DNA of 26,182 nt from an uncultured Pseudomonadota bacterium (GTDB taxonomy: Bacteria; Pseudomonadota; Alphaproteobacteria; Rs-D84), in assembly GCA_900313285.1 (NCBI GenBank), contig OMQP01000010.1, positions 1-26,182 of the forward strand, given 5' to 3'. The notes under the pieces were generated by a model. That model was not told the DNA's origin, ran no database searches, and worked only from the letters and a program-made list of their open reading frames with translations. This document shows positions 14,241 to 21,941 of this stretch, piece by piece (the first letter of the stretch is position 1; every line of letters begins with the position of its first letter). The translations under genes and the position numbers were made by a program.

Positions 14241-14277
14241 GTTTTTTAGTAAAATATTTTATGTGTATGTTTTTTGT

Positions 14278-14306
14278 TTGACTTTTGATAAATAAATGTA
14301 TAGAAT
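14278..14306 (+). promoter_or_regulatory. Putative tRNA-Ala promoter
   Basis: TTGACT (14278-14283), 17 bases, TAGAAT (14301-14306). The predicted start near 14313 falls in a small hairpin (GGCTTTC/GAAAGTC, 14311-14328) just before the partial tRNA copy. Confidence 0.5.
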
Positions 14307-14329
14307 GTGTGGGCTTTCAAAAGAAAGTC

Positions 14330-14415
14330 GCAAAGTTCTGGGGTTGTAGCTCAGTTGGTAGAGGCAAGTTGCTTTACAGTGCAGCGGATCTGTCAAAAGG
14401 GAACAATCCTTAAAT
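14330..14415 (+). repeat. Upstream partial copy of tRNA-Ala (5' part only)
   Basis: 34 bases (14330-14363) are identical to 14416-14449, covering a 10-base leader and the first 24 bases of tRNA-Ala. After that the sequence diverges, but the next repeat unit begins exactly 76 bases after the copy's own start, the length of a full tRNA. It lacks a T arm and an acceptor 3' strand, so it is not a working tRNA. Probably a decayed or recombined tandem tRNA. Confidence 0.75.
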
Positions 14416-14425
14416 GCAAAGTTCT

Positions 14426-14501
14426 GGGGTTGTAGCTCAGTTGGTAGAGCACCTGCTTTGCAAGCAGGGGGTCGTCAGTTCGAGCCTGATCAGCTCCACC
14501 A
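14426..14501 (+). tRNA. tRNA-Ala(TGC)
   Basis: 76 nucleotides including encoded CCA. The acceptor is GGGGTTG/CAGCTCC (with G-U pairs); D arm GCTC/GAGC; anticodon stem CCTGC/GCAGG with loop TTTGCAA, anticodon TGC; T arm GTCAG/CTGAT around TTCGAGC. Confidence 0.96.
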
Positions 14502-14573
14502 GAATAATGAAGCCGTAAAGGTAAGATTTGAGAGACATCTTCTTGGGCAACCATCACCGTCTCGTCATCTCAG

Positions 14574-14597
14574 GCCTGATCAGCTCCACCAGAATAA
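14574..14597 (+). repeat. Downstream partial copy of tRNA-Ala (3' end only)
   Basis: 24 bases identical to 14484-14507: the last 18 bases of the tRNA including CCA, plus 6 bases of trailer. The copies are 90 bases apart. The bases between (14508-14573) do not resemble a tRNA. Confidence 0.75.
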
Positions 14598-14598
14598 C

Positions 14599-14623
14599 AA
14601 AGGGGGATGAAAATCCCCTTTTT
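14599..14623 (+). terminator. Terminator of the tRNA-Ala unit
   Basis: AAAGGGGGAT pairs with ATCCCCTTTT around a GAAA tetraloop, ending in T5. Its 3' arm is also complementary to the rpsU ribosome site. Confidence 0.75.
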
Positions 14624-14664
14624 CAAAAAAAAGATACAAATTCGCCAAAGGGGGTGAATACATA

Positions 14665-14871
14665 ATGGTTAAAGTTTTGGTTCGTGATAACAACGTTGAA
14701 CAGGCCTTGCGTGTTGCAAAACGTAAATCACAAAAAGAAGGTTTATACCGCGAAATGAAAGAACGTCAACGTTACGAAAAACCAACGACTAAACGTAAAC
14801 GTTTGAAAGAAGAAGCGGTTCGTAACGAAAAGAAACGTCAATCAAAACAACGTATGGTCTTTGGATTCTAA
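14665..14871 (+). CDS. rpsU: 30S ribosomal protein bS21
   Basis: A small-subunit ribosomal protein that helps mRNA binding near the anti-Shine-Dalgarno. 68 residues, highly basic, with the family's MVKVLVRDNNVEQALRV start, the KEGLYREMKERQRYEKP core and RKRLKEEA. The ribosome site is very strong (AAAGGGGGTGA, 14647-14657). It could be masked by pairing with CCCCTTTT of the terminator hairpin upstream; this is inference. It is followed by its own terminator. Confidence 0.95.
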   Translation: MVKVLVRDNNVEQALRVAKRKSQKEGLYREMKERQRYEKPTTKRKRLKEEAVRNEKKRQSKQRMVFGF

Positions 14872-14891
14872 TCACAAAGAATTTAATAAAA

Positions 14892-14917
14892 AACCGTCCA
14901 ATTGGGCGGTTTTTTAC
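14892..14917 (+). terminator. rpsU terminator
   Basis: AACCGTCC/GGGCGGTT (14892-14911; one T-G pair) with an AATT loop and T6. Confidence 0.85.
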
Positions 14918-14972
14918 TTGTTTTATTTTTCGAAATGTTTTATTCTTTGCCTGATAAAAACGGAAAGAAAAC

Positions 14973-17210
14973 ATGAGAAAAGTCGAAAATACAGTTGAAA
15001 ATATATCTGGACAGCAATTATCAGATGCATTGTCTGAACGTTATTTGTCTTATGCGGTTTCTACGATTGTAGCGCGCGCATTACCTGATGTCAGGGACGG
15101 TTTAAAACCGGTACATCGTCGCATTTTATATTCTATGTTGCGTCAAAAATTATCGCCGTCTGCGGCGTTTCGTAAATGTGCAACAGTTGTTGGGGATGTG
15201 TTGGGTCATTATCACCCACACGGCGATTCTTCGGTTTATGATGCAATGGTTCGTTTGGCCCAGGACTTTTCTGTTCGTTATCCATTAATAGATGGCCAGG
15301 GAAACTTTGGTAATATCGACGGTGACCCCCAGGCTGCATACCGTTATACAGAATCAAAAATGACCCAGGCAGCAATGCTGATTATGGAAGGCATTGATGA
15401 AGACAGTGTTGATATGATGCCGAATTTTGATGGAACCACGGTTGAACCAACTGTTATGCCGGGTGCGTTTCCAAATTTATTGGCAAATGGTGGTATGGGA
15501 ATTGCTGTGGGTATGGCAACGAACATTCCAACGCATAATGTATCTGAAATAATGGACGCGTTGAATTTGGTTGTTGATAAACCAGATGCCACAACACAGC
15601 AGATAATGAAGAAATTGGTTGGACCTGATTTTCCAACAGGTGGTGTTTTAATCGACGATTTTGAAACAATTTGTAAAAATTATGATACTGGTCGTGGTGC
15701 ATTTCGTATCCGTGCAAAATGGGAAGTAGAAAAATTGGATCGTGGTGCGGAACAGGTTGTAATTACTGAAATTCCATACGGCATAATTAAATCTAAATTG
15801 GTTGAACAGATTGCTGATTTAATAGACAACAAAAAATTGCCATTGGTCGAAGATATTGTTGATGAATCTACAACGGATGTGCGTATTATTATCACACCAA
15901 AAAGCCGTAATATTCCAATTGATAAAATGATGGCGCATTTATTTGCGATGACTGATTTGGAATATAAATTCAATATGAATTTCAATGTTGTTGATTCAAA
16001 TGGTGCGCCACGCGTTATGCCGATTGGTGATGTGTTGCGTGAATTTATTGCGCACCAGAAAAACGTTTTATTGCGTCGCACAAAATGGCGTTTGGGAAAT
16101 ATAGAAAGACGTTTGGAAATATTGGGTGGTTTATTGGTCGTTTATTTGAATTTAGACCGTGTTATTGAAATCATCCGTAATGAAGATGATCCAAAATCAG
16201 TTTTGATGGACGAATTCAAATTAACTGAAATTCAGGTTGAATCTATATTGAATACACGTCTGCGCAGTTTGCGTAAATTGGAAGAAATGGAAATCAAACG
16301 CGAAGACAAAGAATTGCGCAGCGAAAAAGAAAAATTACAGGCATTATTGGACAGCGAAGAAATCCAAAATGCACAATTACATGCATGGTTTGATGATATC
16401 AAAAAACAATATGCAAAAACAACAGCCATCGGTCGTCGCAGAACACAATGGGCGGCTGTTGGTGAAGAAATTGCTGTTAATGCTGATGATTTTATTGAAA
16501 AAGAACCAATCACAGTTGTTTTGTCCACTATGGGTTGGATACGTGCAGCCAAGGGACACCTGGATTTGAATAATATCGATATGAAATTTAAAGAAGGTGA
16601 CGAATTGCAATTTGCGTTCCATGCACAAACAACTGATAAAATCAATTTGTTTGCATCGGGTGGGAAAATGTTCACATTATCTGCGAATGATTTGCCATCG
16701 GCACGTGGTTTTGGTGAATCAGTGCGTATGATGGCGGATATAGGCGCAGAAGAAAACATAGTCAAAGCATTTGTATTGGATACAAACGCGAAATATTTGG
16801 TTGTCGGGCGACATGGAACTGGATTTATTGTTAATGGTGAAAATTGCGTTGCACAAACCAAAAATGGTAAACAGATTATGAATGTCGATGATAAAAATCC
16901 GGCGGTATTATGTGTACGCGCGGATGGCGATATGGTTGCATTGTCCGGTTCAAACGATAAATTGTTAATATTTGAATCGAATCAAATTCCTGAAATGTCC
17001 AGGGGCAAGGGTGTCATATTACAAAAATATAATGCCGAACGCACATATACAATCGATGCCATGTTCTTTAATATGGCGGACGGTTTTGGTTGGACAACGG
17101 GTCGTGGAACAACAAAATTGGATGATATCAGTCCATGGGTTGCAAAACGTGCATCCCAGGGTCACACCATCCCCGTTGGTTTCCCACGAAGTGGTAAATT
17201 CGGAAAATAA
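14973..17210 (+). CDS. parC: DNA topoisomerase IV subunit A
   Basis: Catalytic subunit of the topoisomerase that separates daughter chromosomes, partnered by ParE (not in the window). GLKPVHRRILY and GHYHPHGDSSVYDAM are near residues 43-92; the cleavage tyrosine is Y125 in AYRYTE; the coiled-coil arms lie near 340-480, followed by a C-terminal beta-pinwheel. 745 residues matches alphaproteobacterial ParC; the absence of the GyrA-box motif QRRGGKG and the short C-terminal domain argue for ParC over GyrA. The quinolone-region positions S86 and D90 are of the sensitive type. The start follows GGAAAG. Confidence 0.93.
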   Translation: MRKVENTVENISGQQLSDALSERYLSYAVSTIVARALPDVRDGLKPVHRRILYSMLRQKLSPSAAFRKCATVVGDVLGHYHPHGDSSVYDAMVRLAQDFSVRYPLIDGQGNFGNIDGDPQAAYRYTESKMTQAAMLIMEGIDEDSVDMMPNFDGTTVEPTVMPGAFPNLLANGGMGIAVGMATNIPTHNVSEIMDALNLVVDKPDATTQQIMKKLVGPDFPTGGVLIDDFETICKNYDTGRGAFRIRAKWEVEKLDRGAEQVVITEIPYGIIKSKLVEQIADLIDNKKLPLVEDIVDESTTDVRIIITPKSRNIPIDKMMAHLFAMTDLEYKFNMNFNVVDSNGAPRVMPIGDVLREFIAHQKNVLLRRTKWRLGNIERRLEILGGLLVVYLNLDRVIEIIRNEDDPKSVLMDEFKLTEIQVESILNTRLRSLRKLEEMEIKREDKELRSEKEKLQALLDSEEIQNAQLHAWFDDIKKQYAKTTAIGRRRTQWAAVGEEIAVNADDFIEKEPITVVLSTMGWIRAAKGHLDLNNIDMKFKEGDELQFAFHAQTTDKINLFASGGKMFTLSANDLPSARGFGESVRMMADIGAEENIVKAFVLDTNAKYLVVGRHGTGFIVNGENCVAQTKNGKQIMNVDDKNPAVLCVRADGDMVALSGSNDKLLIFESNQIPEMSRGKGVILQKYNAERTYTIDAMFFNMADGFGWTTGRGTTKLDDISPWVAKRASQGHTIPVGFPRSGKFGK

Positions 17211-17211
17211 A

Positions 17212-17236
17212 AAATGCCCGTTTGGGCATTTTTTAT
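17212..17236 (+). terminator. parC terminator
   Basis: AAATGCCC/GGGCATTT with a GTTT loop (17212-17231), then TTTATTTTT. Confidence 0.9.
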
Positions 17237-17268
17237 TTTTCCACTTTTTTTACCACCCCCATTTGTGA

Positions 17269-17274
17269 TATAAT
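17269..17274 (+). promoter_or_regulatory. Likely -10 box of the InlB-repeat gene
   Basis: A perfect TATAAT 28 bases before the start codon; no clear -35. AGGAAGGA lies 10 bases before the ATG. Confidence 0.5.
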
Positions 17275-17301
17275 AGAAAACATAGGAAGGAACAAAACAC
17301 T

Positions 17302-18141
17302 ATGAAAAAACTATTCTTAACATCTGCAATAATTGCAGTAATGTCATATCCGGCAATCGCATTGGACGGAAATAATCATATACAGCCAAGTCCAACAAAC
17401 GATTGCGTAGAATCAACATTGGGTACGGCAACCGGTCCTGCAAATTTGGAAGCAGATTGGACGGCGAACACAATAAACCTGGAATGGTATAACGAAGATA
17501 CAAAATTAACAGTCCCAACCACATCAAATACATGTACATACGATGGTGGTATAACATTACCATCAACGAACCCAACGAAAACAGGATATACATTCCGTGG
17601 CTGGCAGGTACGTGCAGCTGCCGCACCACAACAAACAGCATTTGATTTAACAACGTTGGCAGAATATGTAGAAGAAAACGCCACCCAAAGATATTGGCGA
17701 GGCCAAGCAATCAACGAGTATGAAAACCCAAATTGTGGTAGTAATCCAAAAGATACTAATATTTCAACATGTGATGATTTAGGCAGATTGACTGGTTTAC
17801 AAGAGAATGAATGGTTGTCTGTTTTTTCTTATGGTAAAGTAAAAGGAACAACAAGGTGCAGTCATTCTGGTCAAGTAAGCCAAGTTGGCGACACAGGAAC
17901 ACCGACAGATGACTTTGTTACTGATTATGTTAATGGAAATTTTTGGTGTTGGTGTAGTGTAACAGGTTTTGCACAACCAAATAGTGATGATTATATATCT
18001 GTTGTATCTTCGCCATGGACTTTTGGTGCGACTATCAATATGGGAGCTACAGATACCTGTGCACGACAATGTGCTTATTATTGCTCTCGTGTCGGAACAA
18101 CCGAAGCAATACGACGTGGAATATACGGTTTAACGCAATAA
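17302..18141 (+). CDS. Secreted protein with an InlB B-type repeat
   Basis: 279 residues. Signal peptide MKKLFLTSAIIAVMSYPAIA, cleaved before LDGN. Residues about 56-103 look like an InlB B-repeat (Listeria-Bacteroides repeat): TINLEWYNED..., a GGITLPSTNPTKTGYTFRGWQ ending typical of the family, found in surface proteins. The rest is Thr/Asn-rich with many cysteines (CWCS, CARQCAYYCSR) and probably disulphide-bonded. There is no anchor, outer-membrane barrel or sorting motif, so it is periplasmic or secreted. Its role is unknown; adhesion or host contact is a guess from the repeat. Proteins of this kind often form large families in their genome. Confidence 0.75.
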   Translation: MKKLFLTSAIIAVMSYPAIALDGNNHIQPSPTNDCVESTLGTATGPANLEADWTANTINLEWYNEDTKLTVPTTSNTCTYDGGITLPSTNPTKTGYTFRGWQVRAAAAPQQTAFDLTTLAEYVEENATQRYWRGQAINEYENPNCGSNPKDTNISTCDDLGRLTGLQENEWLSVFSYGKVKGTTRCSHSGQVSQVGDTGTPTDDFVTDYVNGNFWCWCSVTGFAQPNSDDYISVVSSPWTFGATINMGATDTCARQCAYYCSRVGTTEAIRRGIYGLTQ

Positions 18142-18170
18142 AAACAACCGCCCGTTTGGGCAGTGTTTTA
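18142..18170. terminator. Imperfect terminator after the InlB-repeat gene
   Basis: AAACA/TGTTT outside GCCC/GGGC with small internal loops and a GTTT loop. T runs on both strands; on the minus strand it also follows the bL33 remnant. Confidence 0.65.
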
Positions 18171-18190
18171 AACTTTCATAAACAAAAACC

Positions 18191-18276
18191 TTAGTGGCTC
18201 ATTTTTGCTTCTGTAAATACTACGTGTTTACGTAATTTTGGATCGTATTTACGGAATTTCATTTTTTAGATGCCAT
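18191..18276 (-). pseudogene. rpmG: Remnant of the bL33 ribosomal protein gene with internal deletion
   Basis: On the minus strand a ribosome site (AAAGGTTAG) is followed by ATG and codons MASKK, the typical bL33 start, then a TGA. In another frame, overlapping that stop, comes FRKYDPKLRKHVVFTEAKMSH and a stop (18262-18191), a clear bL33 C-terminus. The middle third (the VSTAGTGFFYV part of the family) is missing. A 23-codon frame starting ATG AAA TTC could still be translated. Seen: both ends and the frame change. Inferred: a deletion of about 30 codons in a duplicate gene. A working rpmG is expected elsewhere. Confidence 0.8.
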
Positions 18277-18342
18277 TTTTACTAACCTTTTTTAATTACT
18301 TCGCGAATTGTATGTTATATTTTATGTAAAATCAAGTTTTTT

Positions 18343-19260
18343 TTAATTTTCTGCTTCATTTTCCCCGTTTTCAAAAAAATCAAAGAAATTAAACCATTGT
18401 TTTGGATATTTTAATACCAATTTTTCAAGAAATAATGCGTATTGTGCAACCATGTCATGTATGTTTGTGTTGTCCAGTTTTTTTACATAAATACCGTATT
18501 TTTCATGTTTTATATTCATTACGCATATTGCAAATATCGGGTGCGACAAAGATTTTGCGAATTTAAATGTACCAATTGGAAAACGACAATTTTTGCCTAA
18601 AAACGAAACATTTTCATATCTGGTTGGGGTGCCCGGTGATGTTCTGTCCCCCGCCATCATAACCAAATCACCGTTTTGTAAAAAATCATACATGGTTGAT
18701 GCAACACCTATATTTATATCTTCGGTTGGATAAATAATAGTATTTGTTGCAATGTTATGTCGTGTCATGAATTTATGAAATGTTTCATTTTGTGAAATTT
18801 GCATAAATGCATGCATTTTTTTGTTTTTTCCATCTGGAAATGCGCTCAGGGCCTCTATATTCCCCAAATGTGAACAGATTAAAAAAGCACCATGATTTTC
18901 TTTTAAACATGATTGAAAATCGTCCCAATCGGCATTTTTGTGAATTGCAAATTTGATTTTTTGTCTTTTATCAGATGATGCCACCATTTTATCCAGCATC
19001 GCGCATGCAAAAGCATAAATATGTGAAAACGATGATATTTTGGTTTCTTTTATTCCGTGTTCATGCTGATATTTATTTAATATTTTTTCGTATTGTTTGG
19101 TCGCGCTGCGTGCCGGTTTTGCAAAAGGGACTATGAATAAAACAACAAACCATAAAACAAATTTTAAAAACCGAATATCAAATATCTTATATATAAACCA
19201 AAGCAGTTCCAGGCGTAATGTTCCCGCCGATTGTTCGCGAATTTGATACCATTTGTTCAT
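18343..19260 (-). CDS. LpxL/HtrB-like lysophospholipid acyltransferase
   Basis: 305 residues of the lipid A acyltransferase-like (LPLAT) family. One N-terminal membrane segment (about 30-48), then the catalytic HxxxxE motif as H131-E136 in CSHLGNIEAL, and a MAGDRTSPG block near 197 like the family's DR motif. In aryl-polyene loci a homologous domain, often fused to the glycosyltransferase, acylates the lipid head. Here it is a separate gene, 536 bases past the exporter gene, with the transferase gene on the other strand in between. The ribosome site is AAAGG. It could instead act on lipid A, but the neighbours favour the polyene-like pathway. Confidence 0.85.
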   Translation of the reverse strand: MNKWYQIREQSAGTLRLELLWFIYKIFDIRFLKFVLWFVVLFIVPFAKPARSATKQYEKILNKYQHEHGIKETKISSFSHIYAFACAMLDKMVASSDKRQKIKFAIHKNADWDDFQSCLKENHGAFLICSHLGNIEALSAFPDGKNKKMHAFMQISQNETFHKFMTRHNIATNTIIYPTEDINIGVASTMYDFLQNGDLVMMAGDRTSPGTPTRYENVSFLGKNCRFPIGTFKFAKSLSHPIFAICVMNIKHEKYGIYVKKLDNTNIHDMVAQYALFLEKLVLKYPKQWFNFFDFFENGENEAEN

Positions 19261-19263
19261 TTG

Positions 19264-19291
19264 TTGCCTTTTGATATTTTTCCTTTATAAT
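19264..19291 (+). promoter_or_regulatory. Promoter of the phosphopantetheinyl transferase gene
   Basis: TTGCCT (19264-19269), 16 bases, TATAAT (19286-19291). The predicted start is 19298-19299, the A of the ATG, so the mRNA may have no leader. Confidence 0.6.
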
Positions 19292-19298
19292 TTATCGT

Positions 19299-19814
19299 AT
19301 GAAAATATATATGTCAAATATTGAACAAATAAAGAATATTACAGGTCTGGAACAAAAATTGTCGGGGCCTGAATTGGTGCAATATGGCAAATTTTCAAAT
19401 CAAAATCGTAAATTACAATATTTATTATCACACACAATAGTCAAAGACGTATGTGGTGAAAATATAATCGTTGATGAAAATGGTGCGCCAACTATTAAAA
19501 ATGGTTTTGTATCTATATCACACAAAGATAATATAGTTGTTGTTGCGATATCTGGTTCGTCTGTCGGAATCGATATTGAAAATGCAAATATCGAACGTGA
19601 TTTTATTGGGGAAAGCGCATTGTTAAATTTACCAAAACCAAACAATAAACGTGAATTTTACGAAAATTTTACCGGATATGAATCGCGTGTTAAATTTGGT
19701 AATGGTGCAAAAGATGCCAATGTATATTTTTATGAAAATGGTGATTATTTAATTTGCGTGTGTTCAACTGAATCAAAAGACAATATTCAATTTATATCAT
19801 TTTGTGCGGAATAA
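19299..19814 (+). CDS. 4'-phosphopantetheinyl transferase
   Basis: Moves the phosphopantetheine arm of CoA onto ACP serines. 171 residues, short for the Sfp/EntD group. SISHK (72-76) and GIDIE (90-94) are the CoA- and magnesium-binding motifs, and FTGYESRVK (124-132) corresponds to the W/FxxKExxxK helix with the lysine changed. It is the only plus-strand gene of the lipid locus, 38 bases from the divergent acyltransferase gene, and its last 18 bases overlap the exporter gene. No Shine-Dalgarno is seen. The likely targets are the two ACPs at 25428-25962, and perhaps those at 10963-13206. MSNIEQ, 4 codons in, is an alternative start. Confidence 0.85.
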   Translation: MKIYMSNIEQIKNITGLEQKLSGPELVQYGKFSNQNRKLQYLLSHTIVKDVCGENIIVDENGAPTIKNGFVSISHKDNIVVVAISGSSVGIDIENANIERDFIGESALLNLPKPNNKREFYENFTGYESRVKFGNGAKDANVYFYENGDYLICVCSTESKDNIQFISFCAE

Positions 19815-21941
19815 AAATAATGATATTAAATATGATAATGCCAATCCCAACCCCAGTGTAATTCCCATTGTTTTTATCAAAAAGAAAGATGTAAATGCCA
19901 ACATTCCAAAACCAACAAAACTGGTCAGAAATGAAAACAGCACAGGGCGCATTTCTTTGTCATTGTCTGCATTTATATTAAATATTGTATAATCTATGCC
20001 CAGCCCAATTACTATAAAGAATGCAAGCATATGGAAAAATGTTATTGGACATCCAAACCATGTTAAAACGGATATACTTAACAATATTGCCAACATGGAC
20101 GGAATTAAATAAATTATGGCGCGTTTTTTGTAAAATACAGTCAACAAAGCAATCAAACATAATCCACATATCAACAGCAAACGATATGTTGTTGCACTGA
20201 ACTTTTCAATTTGATGCGTTAAAATTTGTGATGGATTCACAATAACAGCGTTTTCATTTTGGACTGTTATGTCGGTTGGAATTTGCGCCACAGAATATAT
20301 ATAACCGTTATCATTTATAATCATTTTATTTAACCAATTTGTTAAAAATTCAGATTTTATATTGTTCGGTGTTATAAAATCATTTTCAACAAATGTTGGT
20401 AAATTGCGTAATTCCAGTTTTCGTTTTAAATATTTTGCCTGGTGTGTATAAAGTTGTTTTATCAGTTCCTGATTTTCGCTTTGTGTTTTTGTTGATGGTA
20501 TAACACTGGAAATCGAAAAGAAATTAGATGTGTTTGATTTTATTTCTTCTTCTGTTTCAAGAACTTGTTCCATGTTATATCCGCGAACCAGTAAGATATT
20601 CGAATTCGTGGTATTGTTTAATTTTTGGAAAAATGCGTCCTGTTCGGCAATTTGTGCGTTTGGACGATAAAGTTGATTCATGTTGTTTTCCATTTTGGCA
20701 AATGGCAACGTTGTCATGATAGCAATTAAAATTGCCGACAATATCGCAACACGTGTTTTTTTAGATAATGACAATTTGTTTCTTATTGGTTTTATTTTCA
20801 AATTTAATTTGTTCGGTATGAAAAGATTTAATCCAATATATATTATTGTTAAACCTGTAATTGTAAATACTGAAATTTGTTCCAAAAGCGAAATGCCCGA
20901 AAACATCAGTGGTAAAAAGCATACCAATGTTGTCAAAAATGATTGGCGCATATTCATATAAATTTGTTTTTTGTCTTTTAATGTAGCGGCAGTCATAAAA
21001 TGAAAAGAATAATCTATGCCCAGTCCAATCAAAGTTGTCCCAAATACAAATGTCAAAATATGTGGTGTGCTAAAACATAAAAATAATGCGATAGTTCCAC
21101 CAATAAATCCAACCAATAAACTGGTTAATACAGGAATCAAAGTAAATAATTTTCTGAATAATAAATAATTAAATAATATTGCCATCATTACAGATAAAAA
21201 TGACAATATTCCCAGCTGTATTTGACTGCGTTGGACCATAAATGCGGTGTGTAATGGTATACCACTTAAATGTGTTTTGATTGTTTCTGAATTTTGTTTG
21301 GTTAATTCGGCAGACAAAAGATTTATCTGGTTTGCAGCACGTGTTGTGTTTGCAATATTAACATCTATGGGAATCATAAAATAATGTGTGCCGTCTATAT
21401 TTTGCCAAAGCAGACCATTATGTAATGTCCATGTATTATCACCGACATTTATATTCATCACATAATCAGATAATAACATAAATGGATCCTGGGATAATGA
21501 CACAATTGGTGGCATCATAGATTCCGATATATACTTAATTGCTGAGTTCGCAATTTGTTTATATTCTTTTTGTTGTAATAGGTTTTTATGTTGTACGCTT
21601 AATAAATTATTTTTATATGGAACAAAATCACTGATAATGCTTTTTAATGAAAATTTTCCAGATTGAACATTCAAAGTGTCAAAAGCATCGCTGTTTAACA
21701 TTTGTATTATGTTATTGGCACTTTTTGTCGCAGATTTATCGTCGTTTGATTCGATAACTATATTTATAACCGATGAAAATTTATTGGATATTTTATCTAT
21801 GGGCCATTGTTGTTCGGAATTATTTGCCAATAAAGACATTAAATTTGATTCTGTATGCAGAGGCGTTTTAAATATCAGTGTTGCAAGAACCCCTGAAATT
21901 ATTATTAAACAAAACAAAAATCTTTTAACAAGCAATTTCAT
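19797..21941 (-). CDS. MMPL/RND-family exporter of the aryl-polyene-like locus
   Basis: 714 residues with the RND-superfamily layout: one N-terminal membrane helix, a large periplasmic domain (about 30-235), a block of five to six helices (about 235-375), one helix at about 395-415, a second periplasmic domain (about 415-595) and five more helices to the end. The repeated GLGIDYSFHF / GLGIDYTIFN segments with charged residues in the helices are typical of MMPL transporters. It is inner-membrane. In aryl-polyene and flexirubin loci this protein is the presumed exporter of the lipid product. It overlaps the LolA-like gene by 17 bases, so translational coupling is likely. Confidence 0.9.
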   Translation of the reverse strand: MKLLVKRFLFCLIIISGVLATLIFKTPLHTESNLMSLLANNSEQQWPIDKISNKFSSVINIVIESNDDKSATKSANNIIQMLNSDAFDTLNVQSGKFSLKSIISDFVPYKNNLLSVQHKNLLQQKEYKQIANSAIKYISESMMPPIVSLSQDPFMLLSDYVMNINVGDNTWTLHNGLLWQNIDGTHYFMIPIDVNIANTTRAANQINLLSAELTKQNSETIKTHLSGIPLHTAFMVQRSQIQLGILSFLSVMMAILFNYLLFRKLFTLIPVLTSLLVGFIGGTIALFLCFSTPHILTFVFGTTLIGLGIDYSFHFMTAATLKDKKQIYMNMRQSFLTTLVCFLPLMFSGISLLEQISVFTITGLTIIYIGLNLFIPNKLNLKIKPIRNKLSLSKKTRVAILSAILIAIMTTLPFAKMENNMNQLYRPNAQIAEQDAFFQKLNNTTNSNILLVRGYNMEQVLETEEEIKSNTSNFFSISSVIPSTKTQSENQELIKQLYTHQAKYLKRKLELRNLPTFVENDFITPNNIKSEFLTNWLNKMIINDNGYIYSVAQIPTDITVQNENAVIVNPSQILTHQIEKFSATTYRLLLICGLCLIALLTVFYKKRAIIYLIPSMLAILLSISVLTWFGCPITFFHMLAFFIVIGLGIDYTIFNINADNDKEMRPVLFSFLTSFVGFGMLAFTSFFLIKTMGITLGLGLALSYLISLFLFRTK

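Noticed and set aside
14340..14415. A second functional tRNA of exactly 76 bases before tRNA-Ala
   Set aside because: The T arm and acceptor 3' strand are missing and the anticodon loop would have eight bases.
16232..16861. 209-codon frame antisense to parC
   Set aside because: It lies wholly within parC, has no ribosome site and its Ser-rich product is typical of a shadow frame.
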